Origin: Bacteroidota bacterium
GTDB taxonomy: Bacteria; Bacteroidota; Ignavibacteria; Ignavibacteriales; Melioribacteraceae
Reading direction: 5' to 3'
NCBI GenBank assembly: GCA_018818065.1
Contig: JAHISV010000008.1
Span: 186,001-250,000, forward strand
DNA length: 64,000 nt
In this document: piece after piece, positions 28,469-38,400 of the stretch
Position numbering within the stretch: the stretch's first letter is position 1
Layout of the letters: each line of letters begins with the position of its first letter
Notes under the pieces: model-generated
Databases searched by the model: none
Told to the model about the DNA's origin: nothing
Seen by the model: only the letters and a program-made list of their open reading frames with translations
Program-made: the position numbers and the translations under genes

Positions 28469-30259
28469 ATGTTTTACACTGTGGATCTTGTCATTATTAT
28501 CGTCTTTTTTCTTATTGTTATAGGAATTGGTGTTGTTGCCTCGAGAACTGCCGGAAAAAACTCGACCGAATTTTTCCTCTCCGGAAGAAAAATGCCCTGG
28601 TGGCTCCTTGGTGTTTCCATGGTTGCCTGCACATTTTCTGCTGATACACCTAACCTTGTAACAGACATTGTAAGAAATAATGGCGTTGCTGGTAACTGGG
28701 TATGGTGGGCTTTCCTCTTTACAGGAATGCTCACAGTTTTTGTCTATGCTAAGCTATGGAGAAGATCTGAAGTGATGACAGATCTTGAAATTTATGAAAT
28801 TCGATACAGTGGTAAAATGGCTTCCTTTCTAAGAGGTTTCAGATCAATATACCTCGGGCTGTTTTTTAACGTGATGATTATGGGCGCTGTTTCTTTGGCC
28901 GCAATCAAAATTGGCTCTGTAATGTTCGGGTTGGATAAATACACAACAATCGCAATCGCCTCCTTTGCCGTAGTACTTTACGCCACTCTTGGCGGGCTTA
29001 AAGGTGTGATCTGGGCAGATTTCTTTCAATTCGGCATCGCAATGACAGGTTCGGTAATAGCGGCAGTTATAGCACTTGATCAACCGGAAGTGGGCGGGTT
29101 GAGCGGGATGATCAATCATCCGGCTCTTCAGGATAAACTTTCGTTTATCCCTGACTTTTCCAACATGGAAATTCTCATACCACTCTTTGTAATTCCCATA
29201 GCAGTTCAATGGTGGAGTGTTTGGTATCCGGGCGCTGAGCCTGGCGGTGGTGGTTATATTGCCCAACGTATGTTATCGGCCAAAGATGAGAAGAATGCTG
29301 TTGGCGCAACCCTCTTATTTAACGTTGCTCACTATGCGCTTCGTCCATGGCCCTGGATAATAGTTGCTCTCTGTTCAATTATACTTTTCCCTACTCTATC
29401 AGATATCCATCAGCAATTTCCTCAGATAAGCGAACAGTATTTAAAAGATGATATTGCATATCCGGTGATGATGACTTTACTTCCTAAAGGATTATTCGGA
29501 CTTGTAGTGGCTTCACTTGTAGCCGCCTATATGTCAACTATAGGTACTCATTTGAACTGGGGCTCATCGTATGTTGTAAATGACTTCTATAAAAGATTCG
29601 TAAATCCAGGCGCAAGCGAAAAACAACTTGTAAGAATGGGTCGAATTTTTACCGTTGTTTTAATGCTTCTCACAGCTGTTGTCGCCCTCTGGCTTGAAAA
29701 CGCAAAACAGGCTTTTGATATCCTTCTGCAAATCGGTGCGGGTACAGGCCTTATTTTTATTCTTCGATGGTTCTGGTGGAGGATCAACGCCTTTACAGAA
29801 ATATCGGCTATGTTGATGTCGTTCCTCGTTGCTGTCTTTTTTCAATTTGTTGTTCCAAATGCAAAAGCAGGAGTTACACCAGAATGGTGGCTGACTTCTC
29901 ACTGGCAATTAGTTCTCGGAATCGTGATTACAACTTTGACCTGGGTTTTGGTTACCATGTTTACCAAATCCACTGAAACAAGTACTCTTAAGAAATTTGT
30001 ACTGCTAACCAGACCAGGCGGCCCCGGTTGGAAAAAAATTAATGCAGAACTTGAATCAGAAGGTCATCCAAAGATTACTAACAAACTTCCTCTTGAAATA
30101 TTGATGATGTTTATTGGCACCTTTACTGTGTACGCGGCTCTCTTTGCTACTGGTTTCTGGATATATAATAACATTGCAGGTGCAGCAATAGCTTCCGTTG
30201 TTGCATTAATCGGGATTACTGTTATGCTAAAATTATTAGGGAAATTAAGATTTAGTTGA
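28469..30259 (+). CDS. Sodium/solute symporter (SSS family)
   Basis: A 596-residue inner-membrane protein with about 14 hydrophobic segments. It has SSS features such as LSGRKMPWWLLGVSMVACTF near the start, the GGLKGVIWADFFQFGIAM segment, and the late VASLVAAYMSTIGTHLNWGSSY. A perfect AGGAGG lies four bases before ATG. It is the first gene of a three-gene rightward operon with a sugar nucleotidyltransferase and a ROK regulator, so it most likely imports the sugar released by the GH109-like enzyme. Confidence 0.93.
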   Translation: MFYTVDLVIIIVFFLIVIGIGVVASRTAGKNSTEFFLSGRKMPWWLLGVSMVACTFSADTPNLVTDIVRNNGVAGNWVWWAFLFTGMLTVFVYAKLWRRSEVMTDLEIYEIRYSGKMASFLRGFRSIYLGLFFNVMIMGAVSLAAIKIGSVMFGLDKYTTIAIASFAVVLYATLGGLKGVIWADFFQFGIAMTGSVIAAVIALDQPEVGGLSGMINHPALQDKLSFIPDFSNMEILIPLFVIPIAVQWWSVWYPGAEPGGGGYIAQRMLSAKDEKNAVGATLLFNVAHYALRPWPWIIVALCSIILFPTLSDIHQQFPQISEQYLKDDIAYPVMMTLLPKGLFGLVVASLVAAYMSTIGTHLNWGSSYVVNDFYKRFVNPGASEKQLVRMGRIFTVVLMLLTAVVALWLENAKQAFDILLQIGAGTGLIFILRWFWWRINAFTEISAMLMSFLVAVFFQFVVPNAKAGVTPEWWLTSHWQLVLGIVITTLTWVLVTMFTKSTETSTLKKFVLLTRPGGPGWKKINAELESEGHPKITNKLPLEILMMFIGTFTVYAALFATGFWIYNNIAGAAIASVVALIGITVMLKLLGKLRFS

Positions 30260-30291
30260 TTTTGATTATTGGATTAAATTCCAGGAAACAT

Positions 30292-31161
30292 ATGAAAAAC
30301 CGAAATATAGTAATACTTGCCGGAGGCATTTCTTCGAGAATGCGAAAACCGGTTGAACAGAATAAATTATTGGATAATAAACTTGCCCTTGAGGCTGATT
30401 CAAAATCCAAATCCATGATAAGCGTTGGAGTTGATGGAAGACCATTTCTGGATTACCTTCTTTACAATGTCTCAGAAGCTGGTTATATAAATGTTCTCAT
30501 TGTAATTGGCGAGAAAGATGAGAGTATCAAAAACTATTATTCTGGGGAAAGAGTTTTTAGTAAATTAAATATCGCTTTCGCTACACAATTAATTCCTGAA
30601 GGAAGAGGAAAACCATTTGGGACTGCAGATGCATTGTTTCAGGGATTAAATTCTGTAAAAGGATGGAAGGATGAGAGTTTTACTGTCGTTAACAGTGACA
30701 ACCTGTATTCGCAAAAAGCCTTGCAAATATTGTTAGAGTCGGAATATGATAATGCCATGATTGATTACGACTCAAAAGGATTTGAATTGGGAGAAGAACG
30801 AGTTAAGGCTTATGCTATTTCGCTTAAAAACAAAAATGGATTTCTAATAGATATAGTTGAAAAACCAAATGAAGAGCAAATGAAGCAGGCATATGATAGT
30901 GAAGGCATACTAAGGGTCAGCATGAACATTTTTAAATTGAAATATAATGTGATTTATAATTTTCTGAAAACATGTCCCATTAATCCAGTACGGAATGAAA
31001 AGGAATTGCCGACTGCTGTTAAGATGATGATAAAGGAGAACCCGGAATCTCTTTATTGCTATCCAATCTCTGAACACGTTCCGGATCTTACAAACAAAGA
31101 GGATATAATTCCAACCAAAAATTATTTGGAGAAACAATTCGGGGGAATAATTATAAATTGA
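30292..31161 (+). CDS. Sugar-phosphate nucleotidyltransferase
   Basis: About 289 residues from ATG 30292 (AGGAAA just upstream); the TTG-started form at 30256 overlaps the symporter and adds an unrelated leader. The fold is the GT-A-like nucleotidyltransferase: ILAGGISSRM for nucleotide binding, VVNSDNLY for metal binding, and VEKP further on. It should join a hexose-1-phosphate to an NTP. Placed with a GHMP 1-kinase and galE, it could replace GalT of the Leloir pathway by making the UDP-sugar directly. Nucleotide and sugar are inferred. Confidence 0.8.
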   Translation: MKNRNIVILAGGISSRMRKPVEQNKLLDNKLALEADSKSKSMISVGVDGRPFLDYLLYNVSEAGYINVLIVIGEKDESIKNYYSGERVFSKLNIAFATQLIPEGRGKPFGTADALFQGLNSVKGWKDESFTVVNSDNLYSQKALQILLESEYDNAMIDYDSKGFELGEERVKAYAISLKNKNGFLIDIVEKPNEEQMKQAYDSEGILRVSMNIFKLKYNVIYNFLKTCPINPVRNEKELPTAVKMMIKENPESLYCYPISEHVPDLTNKEDIIPTKNYLEKQFGGIIIN

Positions 31162-31163
31162 AA

Positions 31164-32345
31164 ATGGATGAAAAGTTTTTAAGCAGAAGTAGAGAAATCC
31201 TTACATCAATGATGGATAGGGGTGCCCTTACAATACCCGAAATAACCTCTTCTGTTGGTATGAGCTTACCAATAGTTACTGAGGTAATTAATCAGCTTGT
31301 TAAAGCAGGTAAATTGGTTGAGCTTACCGGTGTAGAAAAACCTCAGGCCGGACGCCCCCCTACTCTTTATAAATTAAATGCCGAAGCCGGATATACAATT
31401 GGAATAGAATTGGGGAGAATTTCCTCAAACTGTGTGGTTCTTGACTATTCTCAAAAAATGATATTTGAATACCACAGAAAATCAATTCTTTCGAAGGATA
31501 ACGAAAGTATATTCCTTGAGCTTGAAAAACTTATAAATCATTTGCTAAAGGAAGTTGGAATTACGAAAAAACAACTTCTGGGCATTGGTATTTCAATTCC
31601 TGGAATTGTTCAAGGAGAAACAGGTACCAGCCAGACATATCTAAAAGTTGAGAACAATTTATTGCTCGACCATCTGGAGAAAAGGCTGGGAGTAAGAGTA
31701 AGAATTGAACACGATGTGAAGTCAATGGCATTAGGTGAGATACACTACGGGGCAGCACAAAATGTCAATAATGCTCTTTACATAAATTACGGTTGGGGTT
31801 TAGGAATTGGTATTATAATGAATGGTCAGCTTTATTATGGTAACGAAGGATTTGCCGGCGAGTTTGGTCATATCCCTCTGGTTCCAAATGGTGAGCTCTG
31901 CTATTGTGGAAAGCAAGGATGCCTGGAGACTATTTCCTCCGGGCGAGCAATTACAAAACTGGTTAATGATAGATTATCAGCCGGGGCCTCCTCTATGATT
32001 CTAAAGTCAAAGAAAATGGCTGAAAAAGTTGATCCTATCGATATTCTTAAAGCTGCAAATCAAGGAGATCAATTTGCCATTGAGATACTTGAAGAAGCTG
32101 GCAAATATCTCGGCATTGGCATTGCGATCCTGATTAATCTTTTTAACCCGGGACATATAATTATTGGTGGAACTATATCACAAGTGGCAAGTTATTTACT
32201 GGACTCACTTAAAAACAATGCCATGAAGCACTCTATAGTTCAACTGAACAAAAATGTAATATTTGAAATCTCTGATCTAAAAAATAATTCAGGCGCATTG
32301 GGTGTTGCCAGGCTGACATCAATTAAATACTGCTGTGATATTTAA
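31164..32345 (+). CDS. ROK-family transcriptional repressor
   Basis: About 393 residues. An N-terminal winged helix (ALTIPEITSSVGMSLPIVTEV) precedes a ROK sugar-kinase-like domain, with ATP-binding-type GIELGRISSNCVVLD, GIGISIPGIV, and the zinc motif CYCGKQGCLETISSG. This is the NagC/Mlc/XylR layout. The start ATG 31164 lies two bases after the preceding stop codon; a TTG at 31158 is an alternative. It probably represses the surrounding sugar genes until the inducing sugar binds. Confidence 0.88.
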   Translation: MDEKFLSRSREILTSMMDRGALTIPEITSSVGMSLPIVTEVINQLVKAGKLVELTGVEKPQAGRPPTLYKLNAEAGYTIGIELGRISSNCVVLDYSQKMIFEYHRKSILSKDNESIFLELEKLINHLLKEVGITKKQLLGIGISIPGIVQGETGTSQTYLKVENNLLLDHLEKRLGVRVRIEHDVKSMALGEIHYGAAQNVNNALYINYGWGLGIGIIMNGQLYYGNEGFAGEFGHIPLVPNGELCYCGKQGCLETISSGRAITKLVNDRLSAGASSMILKSKKMAEKVDPIDILKAANQGDQFAIEILEEAGKYLGIGIAILINLFNPGHIIIGGTISQVASYLLDSLKNNAMKHSIVQLNKNVIFEISDLKNNSGALGVARLTSIKYCCDI

Positions 32346-32428
32346 TTTTTCAAATGTTCGGCAAAGTATATCAAAATACTGAAGTTGTTAGGCTGCTAAC
32401 AGAGGATGTAGTGTTGTGTAATATTAAA

Positions 32429-32460
32429 AGGCTCAAAAGATTTATTTTTGAGCCTTTTTT
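32429..32460. terminator. Bidirectional terminator between the ROK operon and the ssrA fragment
   Basis: AGGCTCAAAA and TTTTGAGCCT form a 10-base-pair stem with a seven-base loop, followed by TTTTT on the + strand and TTTAATATT on the - strand. It can end the ROK operon, and it is also where the terminator of an ssrA gene on the - strand would lie. Confidence 0.85.
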
Positions 32461-32470
32461 GTAAATATAA

Positions 32471-32491
32471 TGGTGGAGGTGGCGGGAGTCG
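32471..32491 (-). other. 3'-end fragment of ssrA (tmRNA): candidate attachment site
   Basis: On the + strand the first 20 bases read TGGTGGAGGTGGCGGGAGTC. The complement is the 3' end of tmRNA: T-arm half, acceptor strand CACCTCC and encoded ACCA. The match stops inside the T-loop position, and no other tmRNA part (5' acceptor, tag reading frame, pseudoknots) is present upstream. A 3' end fragment next to an intact downstream terminator is the usual scar when an element integrates into ssrA by a tyrosine recombinase. The gene content changes from housekeeping to accessory at this point. Confidence 0.62.
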
Positions 32492-32643
32492 CCGCTTAAC
32501 CTCTAACCACCTATATTATAACAACTTACGATTGTCAGAGAATTAATTCACACACTTTTCACACACAATTTACATCTTTTTCAGAGGTTTTGAGACTAAA
32601 AAGTGACTACCTCATTTCTCTTATAAAATTTGATTTTTTCTAA

Positions 32644-33756
32644 TCATTTATCAGTCTCATGATACAACTCATAGCCTTGCTCTATCCATGTTTGTAGACC
32701 ACCTGATAAATTGAAAACGTTTTGCATATTAAGCTTATGTTGAAGATATTCAACAACCACACCACTTCTTTCTCCGAAATCACAGACGATGACTACCATT
32801 TTATCAGTCGGAATATTCTCCGGTTTGAATAACAAAACTTCTGTCTCAATTACTCGTCCCCCAATATTATAATTTTTGAATTGATCTAGCGTTCTGACAT
32901 CATAAATAATTAAATCTTCTTTCAGTTGGAGTTTGTTTTTCAACTCTTCCGGAGAAATTGAGTTTATTTCATCCGTCGCAACTAGGTTGCAGACATCATT
33001 ATATTCGCACAACTTTGTAATATTAGATTGTTCTGAATCTCGTTCAACATCTATAATGTCAAAATTAAATGTTAGTGTATCCATTTGTAATAATCTCCCG
33101 GATAAGGTTTTCCCAATACCTAAGATAATTTTAATGACTTCGTTGGCTTGTAAAGTACCAATAATTCCAGGTATTACACCCAGCACTCCAGTTGTTGAAC
33201 AATTGGGCATCTCATCCTCTTTAGGTGGATCGGGGAATAAACATCTGTACGTTGGCCCCCCATTGTAATTAAACACAGACACCTGTCCCATAAACTTATA
33301 TATAGCTCCAGAGACAATTGGTTTACCCAAGATAACGCAAGCATCATTTATTAAATATCGTGTTGGAAAATTATCAGAGCCGTCAATTATAATGTCATAA
33401 TTCGAAAAAAGCGTTAGAATATTCTCTTTAGTAAGTCTTATAGGGTGAGCAATAATATTACAATGAGAATTAATCTTTGATAATTTCGCTGATGCAACGA
33501 CAACTTTCGATTTCCCAACATCAGATGTATTATAAAGGATTTGTCGTTGAAGATTGCTTTCGGAGATAATGTCATCATCTATAATTCCAATCGTTCCTAC
33601 ACCTGCTGCAGTAAGATATTGCAGAATTGGGCATCCTAGACCACCGGCACCAACCATTAGCACTTTGGCGTTTTTTAATTTTTCCTGTCCTTCAAAACCA
33701 ATCTCAGACATAATGATATGTCTGTTATACCTTTTAATTTCTTCATTACTTAGCAT
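32644..33756 (-). CDS. MoeB/ThiF-type E1 adenylyltransferase with rhodanese domain
   Basis: About 370 residues from ATG 33756 (a TTG at 33804 is an alternative). The N-terminal E1-like domain has the ATP loop GAGGLGCPILQYLTAAGVG, NLQRQI and the conserved PTYRCLFPDPP...PNCSTTGVLG segment. The C-terminal rhodanese domain keeps the active-site Cys in VCDFGERSG. Such fusions adenylate and thiolate the C-terminal Gly-Gly of MoaD/ThiS-type sulphur carriers. No carrier gene is near. It is the last gene before the ssrA scar. Confidence 0.88.
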   Translation of the reverse strand: MLSNEEIKRYNRHIIMSEIGFEGQEKLKNAKVLMVGAGGLGCPILQYLTAAGVGTIGIIDDDIISESNLQRQILYNTSDVGKSKVVVASAKLSKINSHCNIIAHPIRLTKENILTLFSNYDIIIDGSDNFPTRYLINDACVILGKPIVSGAIYKFMGQVSVFNYNGGPTYRCLFPDPPKEDEMPNCSTTGVLGVIPGIIGTLQANEVIKIILGIGKTLSGRLLQMDTLTFNFDIIDVERDSEQSNITKLCEYNDVCNLVATDEINSISPEELKNKLQLKEDLIIYDVRTLDQFKNYNIGGRVIETEVLLFKPENIPTDKMVVIVCDFGERSGVVVEYLQHKLNMQNVFNLSGGLQTWIEQGYELYHETDK

Positions 33757-33841
33757 ATGTAAATTTAACTTCTTTCCTGATATTTTTTTGAGCGTATTTA
33801 CCAATCACTTAAAATTTTATAAGAGCATTTTTTTTGGGGGT

Positions 33842-35434
33842 CTACTTTAGCAGTAACATCTTTTTTATTGAAACGAAGCTACTTGTTTCAATTCTGTAAA
33901 AATATATCCCACTTGCAATGTTTTCTGATTTAAATTCAGTTTCATATTTACCAGGTGATTTCACATCATCCACAAGAACCTTGATTTCCCTTCCCATTAG
34001 ATCAAACACACTCAACTTTACATGCGTCCGCTTTGCTAAATTAAAATTAATTTTCGTCGATGGATTAAACGGGTTAGGATAATTCTGATACAATTTATAG
34101 CCATTTGGCAGTTCTGGTTCTTTCTCACTGGATGTAGTAGAAATGGTTAAATCGATATTATCCACAGTGCCGATTTCAGTGGTAAATTCAAATGAAGAAC
34201 TAAATATATCTTCCTGCCCAAATCTTTGAAGCATCAACTTGTAATTACCATAAGGAAGATTAGCCAATCCAAAGTCACCAGTCGAGCTTATGAAACCGTA
34301 AGTATATGGTTTATTATCAGATTCATTAATGGCGTAGACAAGTTCGTTGCCAGCCTTAGATGTCTGCTGATTAGCGAAATGAACCATTCCTCTAACCATT
34401 CCCCCACCATAGGATGAATCCCACATAAGAGTAATATCATGCCCCGTTACATGCGAACTGATCATTGATGAGTCGGCGTCCTGCCAAAAAACAGCGGGTT
34501 GATTCATCTTGTTATAATAACCGGGAATGTGAAAATTTGAAAAAGCCTGAATGTAATAACTACCTGATCGTTTGATATTTTTAATTTGATATTCACCTCT
34601 TGAATTTGCAATTGTTGCGTAAGACTCTGTTGTGTCATCAGCAAGAAAGCCAGATATTTTTGATGGATTATGTTCCCCTCTCCTAACAACCACAAAAGCT
34701 TTTCGCAAAGCAAGATCTGGGAATTCGTCCCCTACTGTTCCCGTAACAGAGAATTCCGTTTCAAGCATGGGCTCAAGAAGAAAGTCTGCACTAATAGTTG
34801 AATTATTGCTCGCTATTATGAATTCTGCCTTAAGTGGATCTGTCTGACCGTTAAAAAACTGCATGTAGTAACCCTCTTTTTCTGCGGAAACCAAATATCT
34901 TCCAACTGGCAACTCCAGACTAAAATACCCGGTGTTATCTGTTTTTGCTGAATCAGAGAGAATAACCCCATCATAAAAGAAATAAATATTAGTAGCCTCA
35001 AGCGCAGACGAGGAATCGTTTACAAATCCCTCCACAGTACCCGTCATTTTGTTTTGCATAAAGTGACTTATATTCACTTCGATCTCATCGATTGGCTGAG
35101 AGCCAGAATTATAAATGAGAATCTTCTTAACTGAATCTCCGGTTATCGTGTTAAAATTATTGAAGAATCTGATAATCAGAAGGATATTTTGTGATGGATT
35201 CAGTTCAAAGGGAAAACTAACTGCCTCATTAAAATTTACATCCATGATCGAAGAATCATAACTAGTGCTATCTATAAATATCGGATTGGCAGAATTATTC
35301 CTGACCTGAACCTGACTCATTCTTTGAAAATTGTCATCAAAACGAATATGCCTTGGGGTTATCATAAGACTATTCATTTGAGCATTACTACTAAATTGCA
35401 ATAATAATATTAACACGATTATATGTTTAAACAT
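33842..35434 (-). CDS. Type IX-secreted protein with carboxypeptidase-regulatory-like repeats
   Basis: A 530-residue protein: signal peptide (to about residue 18), a beta-sandwich region with 'MTGTVEGFVNDSSSAL' and 'YFSLELPVGRYLVSAEKEGY' typical of carboxypeptidase-regulatory-like folds, two further similar units, and a C-terminal sorting domain (LYQNYPNPFNPSTKINFNL, then GREIKVLVDD and SGIYFYRIE). It should be exported through the type IX system and displayed or released. It follows the TPR-CHAT gene by 24 bases, so it is probably a downstream product of the same sigma-controlled operon. Confidence 0.88.
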   Translation of the reverse strand: MFKHIIVLILLLQFSSNAQMNSLMITPRHIRFDDNFQRMSQVQVRNNSANPIFIDSTSYDSSIMDVNFNEAVSFPFELNPSQNILLIIRFFNNFNTITGDSVKKILIYNSGSQPIDEIEVNISHFMQNKMTGTVEGFVNDSSSALEATNIYFFYDGVILSDSAKTDNTGYFSLELPVGRYLVSAEKEGYYMQFFNGQTDPLKAEFIIASNNSTISADFLLEPMLETEFSVTGTVGDEFPDLALRKAFVVVRRGEHNPSKISGFLADDTTESYATIANSRGEYQIKNIKRSGSYYIQAFSNFHIPGYYNKMNQPAVFWQDADSSMISSHVTGHDITLMWDSSYGGGMVRGMVHFANQQTSKAGNELVYAINESDNKPYTYGFISSTGDFGLANLPYGNYKLMLQRFGQEDIFSSSFEFTTEIGTVDNIDLTISTTSSEKEPELPNGYKLYQNYPNPFNPSTKINFNLAKRTHVKLSVFDLMGREIKVLVDDVKSPGKYETEFKSENIASGIYFYRIETSSFVSIKKMLLLK

Positions 35435-35458
35435 GATTTTCCACCTTATAATGACTCA

Positions 35459-38400
35459 TTAAAATCTTAATCTCACTCCCGAATATTTCCTCATCAACAA
35501 ATAAATAAGCATCAGTAACGCACTCGTTATTGTTAAAATGATAAACAAATACCTCCAATTAAAACTTTTAGTCAATTTTATTGGAGAGTTATTTCCGCTT
35601 AAGGTAAATGCTGCCCAGTAATATGGATTAGCATTCTCCTCCGAAATAAACTTCAGTTTGGCTAATCTCAACGATTCAGATTTTCCATTGCCATCGTTTA
35701 AGAATGAATAAAAGAATTCCATTAATTTTGAAGAGTGTTCATCGCTAACATCCCACAACGAAACAACTATGCTGTTTGTGCCCGATTCCATAAATGCTTT
35801 CTGCATCCCAATTATTCCTTCTGATCTATCTGATGACCCTAAACCGGATTTGCAAGAGCTCAAAACAACCATCTCACTATTAATTTTTAAATCAGCAATT
35901 TCACCAAGTTCTAAAAAACCATCGTTTTCACTATCATTCTGCGAAAAAATAATCACAGGTTTTTCATCATAGAGAATTGAATGAGTGGATAAATGAATTA
36001 TAGAAGCATCTTTTGCTCTCTCCTTAAAAACAGTTTCAGTAGCCTCTCCCGAGATAAAAACGTCACTGTTTCCAAGAATGTCGCTAATACGCAAAACTTC
36101 CTCCTCTGAGAATTTCAATTCAGCCATATTTACTCCTCTCAAATATAAATCAGCTGAACCTGATAGGCCCCTTGTATCAGAAACAGTACTTACTAATGAA
36201 TGGACAGAAGGATTCCCCATCAGAAGAGGCTTGTCACTGGTGGTGCTTTTACGCTTTCTCAAATCATCCCAAATCCCGATTGATGGTGTATATGAAACAG
36301 TGAAATCATTTATCAGAAAAGTCTTGTCTGAATAAAAGTAACGTCCTGATTTCGAAGGATCCTTTGTTACTAATAATTCGAAGGGAAGAATCTGTAACTC
36401 ACGTGGCAAACTAAATATAATTGTTGATTCTTTAGGTAGAGGTGATAATATTGGTTCAAGTATTGCCTTATACAGGGCATAGGATGCGGTAGCGTCAAAG
36501 GCAAACAGATCTTTATTGAAATATATTTCGCTCTGATGCGAATCTTCCCTGTAGTAAGGTGAAATATTTAAAACATATTCAGATATTTCGTCCCTGCCAA
36601 CATTTAGTTTTTTATATGTAAAATCATTTTTTCCAATACGAAAAACGAAGGAGTATTTATCAGACAGATAATATGTAATAATACTCTGGTTAATTGAAAT
36701 CTCTTTTCTCATCTTCTCTAAAAACAAACCATGCCTACCCTGAACATTAAAGATTTTTTCCAGTGAAGGATTCTTTTTCATTAATGCCCTTTTAAAAGCA
36801 TGGAATTGTTCTGATTCATCATGGTTTAGAATGTTATGAGATTGTTTCCATTCAAGGTCATATAAATTACTAAGTTCTTCTTTTCCCAATGAGGAGTCAA
36901 GAATATTAAACTGAGCAAGATTTTGTTTCGTATTTCTGGATCTTGCCCTATCCATTATTCCGAGGGCTTCATCTATTCTTTCTTCCGCTAAATACAACTC
37001 AGTTAATGTGTCGTAAATATCCTGATAATTTGAGAAGTACTTAATCTGCATCTCAGCTTTTTGATAAAATAATCGAGAATTATCCTCAATACTCTCAATG
37101 GAATTTAGTAAATACTCTTCGGCAAGTTTCTTTTTTTTTCTTTCAAGATAAACACCTGCAATCTTATAATTTATTTCAATCAGAAAATCATGGTCTATAA
37201 CTTCTTTAGCCAAGTTAAGGGACTCTTGCCAATTGTGTAGAGCTGAATCAATTTCTTTCAATTGGTAATGAAAATCACCCAATATTAACTTTTGGAAAGA
37301 CAGCAAATGAGATAGTTCATATTCTTCTGTAATCGAAATATTTTTTTTAATTATTTTAAAAGCTTCCTTAAATTTATTTTCTTTCATTTTTACAAGTGAT
37401 TCATAAGTTTTAGTGTATAATTCACTATATGGATCACCATTTATTTTCGACATCATACCAGATTTATCTAAATAATCTGATGCAATTTTCAGGCTATCCA
37501 AACCATAATAAATTATTCCCATTTTCTGGTACAATTCTGACATAAGAAATGGATCCCCTAATTCATCAATTTTATTCGCCTCACCTTTAAATATTTTTAG
37601 TGCCTCCTCAATCATATTTAGATTATAGTATAACACACCAATACCAATATTTATTTTAACGTCAGAAACAGCATCCTTTATTTCCTTTGCAATTTTCTTA
37701 GATTTTTCATAATAACTAAGTGCGCTTGAATAATTTGATAAATTAGTATAGACATCCCCAATCCCCATAAAACTGAGCATTTGAGCACGTTTATTTTCGC
37801 CAGCATGACTTAGTCCAATATTATAATACTCTAAAGCACTCTTATAATTTGAAATTCCCAGAAAGAGGTTGCCGATATTCGTTGCGAGAAAGGCAACTCG
37901 AACCTTATTATTAAGTTTGGTAAATAGTTCGTAGCTTTTTTCGTATGCCTTCCTTGCGGCTATTATTTCATTTGTGTATGTAAACGATACAGCGAGTTCG
38001 GAATAGCTTATAGCCAGCAATTCAAATTCATTAATTTCATCAGCTATCGTGATAGCTTTATTAAACTGAACACGGGCTGATTCAACATTTCCTTCCACAT
38101 CATCTATTATTGCCAAGTTAAAAATGGATTTTATTTTTTCTGTGGTATATTTTGTTTCAGATGAAATTCGGAACCCATCTTCATAGTTCTTACGAGCTGT
38201 TTTATAATCCCCTGATAGATAAAATAATGATCCTTTTGCATTTTGAATTTTCGCCAGAACTTCTTTGCCAATTGGACTTACATTTTCTGCCAAAACCAGA
38301 TGCTTTAAAGCCGTATTGTAGTCTCCCAAATTCCTTTGAATATAACTTGCCAAATACAGGATTTCGGCTGGTGTATTTTGATTCTTGAGAGTTGTTTGTA

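Noticed and set aside
28844-29266. A 140-codon antisense frame inside the symporter gene
   Set aside because: Antisense to a strong membrane-protein gene; Cys/His content comes from the complementary codons, not from a conserved zinc domain.
32461-32500. A tRNA gene instead of an ssrA fragment
   Set aside because: Only the 3' half of a T-arm and the acceptor strand are present; no anticodon arm or D arm precedes it, and the acceptor CACCTCC-ACCA with this T-arm fits tmRNA best.
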